Positions 6,074 through 7,097 of a stretch of 7,097 bases of DNA are shown here, piece after piece. The position numbers were made by a program, and so were the translations under genes. How positions within the stretch are numbered: position 1 is the first letter of the stretch; the number at the start of each line of letters is the position of its first letter. Origin of the DNA: an uncultured Eubacteriales bacterium (lineage in GTDB: Bacteria; Bacillota; Clostridia; Christensenellales; UBA1242); the NCBI GenBank assembly GCA_900557645.1, contig USSZ01000042.1:1-7097 (forward strand). The letters run 5' to 3'. The notes beneath the pieces were generated by a model. The model was not told the origin of the DNA, searched no databases, and saw nothing but the letters and a program-made list of their open reading frames with translations.

Positions 6074-6091
6074 GAAAAAAAAGGAGAATAT

Positions 6092-7097
6092 ATGATTAAA
6101 AATAAAAATAATATTTTACTTTATTGTATATTATTCTTGTTATCATTTACTTTAGCAATAGGGTTATTTTTTGTTTTTGGAAGTTTTAATTTATCACAAG
6201 AAAGTGAGTCTTGGCTTCATCAATATACATATAAAATAAAACCTTATTGGATTAATACATATTCAACAAAAAATATCTCTGCTTCTTCATCTACGTATAA
6301 AAGTGCTGATGGGAATGAGTATACTGGTAGTTTAGGGACAATTGAGGTTAAATTATCAACAACTTCTACTAGTTCAGGATGGTCAACAGGGGGTGGAGGA
6401 TCTTCGAATAATTTATCTACAATGTCTGTATGGGGTAAAAATGATTTACCAGTAATGGATATTTTTGGAGCACATTTTATTAGTAAATTTAACATTTCAG
6501 TTTCAGTAAAACCAGCAAAAGGATTTTTAGCAAGCAATATATATGCTTATTCAGATAGTGATCATTCAGATTCAGAACCAACATTTTCTAGTAGCAAACA
6601 ATTTTCAGATGATGAAAACTTTTCTTTTTATGATACTGAAAGAACAACTAATCCATCTGCTCAAGTTGATATATGGGCATATTTAGGCTATAATAAATAT
6701 ACTTATAATTATGATTATGTTGTTTACAAACCAAAAGAAATTTCAATTACATATAATGACGGGGCAAATTCAGTTAAAATTCCAACTTTATTTTATGATA
6801 ACTATAATTTGCCAGCATCAATTCCTACCAAAACAGGATATACATTTGTTGGTTGGTATACAGCAAGTAGTGGAGGAAATAAGATAAGTTCAAACAATAA
6901 CAATGATGTAATGAATAGCACGAGTGGAAAAACAATCTATGCTCATTGGACAGCAAAGAGTTATACATTGACAGCAAATGCGAATGGGGGAAGTATACCA
7001 TCAACAAGTGGCTGGAGTGTATCAAGTGATAAATCAAATGCAACAAAGACGGTAAAATATGACAGCACATACGGGACATTACCGACTCCAACAAAGG
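6092..7097 (+). CDS. Surface protein with Listeria-Bacteroides (InlB B-type) repeats, 5' part
   Basis: Open from ATG 6092 to the window end (335 complete codons, no stop), so the C-terminus is missing. AAGGAG sits 5 nt upstream. Residues about 8-30 form one long hydrophobic segment after a basic start (MIKNKNN), a signal peptide or signal anchor. Residues 31-213 are rich in Ser, Thr, Tyr and Asn, include a GGGGSS patch (100-105), and match nothing I recognise. From about 216 a complete Listeria-Bacteroides repeat (Flg_new / InlB B-repeat type) is visible, with ITYNDG, then GYTFVGWYTA (249-258) and IYAHWTAK (282-289). A second begins at YTLTANANGG (291-300) and is cut at PTPTK (331-335), just where its GYTF-GW would come. 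Such proteins are extracellular, often with many repeats and a wall or membrane anchor at the C-terminus, and are linked to adhesion; function here is inferred. Expression is probably controlled by the G9-tract promoter. Confidence 0.85.
   Translation, partial: MIKNKNNILLYCILFLLSFTLAIGLFFVFGSFNLSQESESWLHQYTYKIKPYWINTYSTKNISASSSTYKSADGNEYTGSLGTIEVKLSTTSTSSGWSTGGGGSSNNLSTMSVWGKNDLPVMDIFGAHFISKFNISVSVKPAKGFLASNIYAYSDSDHSDSEPTFSSSKQFSDDENFSFYDTERTTNPSAQVDIWAYLGYNKYTYNYDYVVYKPKEISITYNDGANSVKIPTLFYDNYNLPASIPTKTGYTFVGWYTASSGGNKISSNNNNDVMNSTSGKTIYAHWTAKSYTLTANANGGSIPSTSGWSVSSDKSNATKTVKYDSTYGTLPTPTK

Noticed and set aside
6244..6537. Minus-strand open frame opposite the surface-protein gene
   Set aside because: The plus strand is open across the whole region with an RBS, signal segment and recognisable repeats; the antisense frame has no RBS or domain.
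6825..7094. Minus-strand open frame opposite the Listeria-Bacteroides repeats
   Set aside because: The plus-strand frame carries GYTF-GW and IYAHW repeat motifs here; the opposite frame is a His/Leu/Ser-rich shadow.
1..7097. CRISPR array, insertion sequence or UGA-as-Trp genetic code
   Set aside because: There are no regularly spaced repeats and no transposase. Trp codons are TGG throughout the genes, the tRNA has a CCA anticodon, and no gene needs TGA read-through.

Overview
The window looks like chromosomal DNA of a very AT-rich Bacillota (low-GC Gram-positive) bacterium, perhaps an uncultured gut-type clostridial or bacilli lineage. The reasons are the low GC content, strong AGGAG-type ribosome binding sites, TTGACA/TATAAT-type promoters, one TTG start, T-rich intrinsic terminators, and a primosome gene pair of the DnaB/DnaD-DnaI type. 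All clear stops are TAA or TAG. Trp is read as TGG with a CCA-anticodon tRNA, so nothing points to a reassigned code.

Layout: (1) 1-141 holds a complete tRNA-Trp gene on the minus strand, with its own promoter (161-189) and hairpin terminator (35-64). (2) 228-1685 holds two plus-strand genes, each with its own likely promoter: a HAD-family NT5C-type nucleotidase (translated from TTG at 325) and a glyoxalase-II-like metallo-beta-lactamase-fold hydrolase. (3) 1687-4061 holds a minus-strand two-gene operon for replication restart/initiation: a DnaB/DnaD-family helicase-loader protein with up to four tandem DnaD-type helical modules, then the DnaI-like AAA+ helicase loader. The two are 8 bp apart and look translationally coupled. 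A hairpin at 1657-1685 serves as a shared bidirectional terminator with the hydrolase gene. (4) 4062-4356 is a gene-free region with a conspicuous nested set of inverted repeats upstream of both divergent genes. (5) 4357-5865 encodes a lipoprotein M1-family metallopeptidase, followed by a strong hairpin terminator. (6) 5892-7097 holds A/T-tract DNA, a promoter whose -35/-10 spacer contains a run of nine G, and the 5' part of a secreted or membrane-anchored surface protein with Listeria-Bacteroides (InlB B-type) repeats, cut by the window end.

The most interesting signal is the G9 tract between TTGACC and TATACT just upstream of the surface-protein gene. In DNA this poor in G+C it has the architecture of a phase-variable promoter: slippage would change the present 16-bp spacer, and one more G would give the optimal 17 bp. 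The rest is mainly housekeeping. The modular loader protein and the folded intergenic region between the replication operon and the peptidase gene are secondary points of interest.
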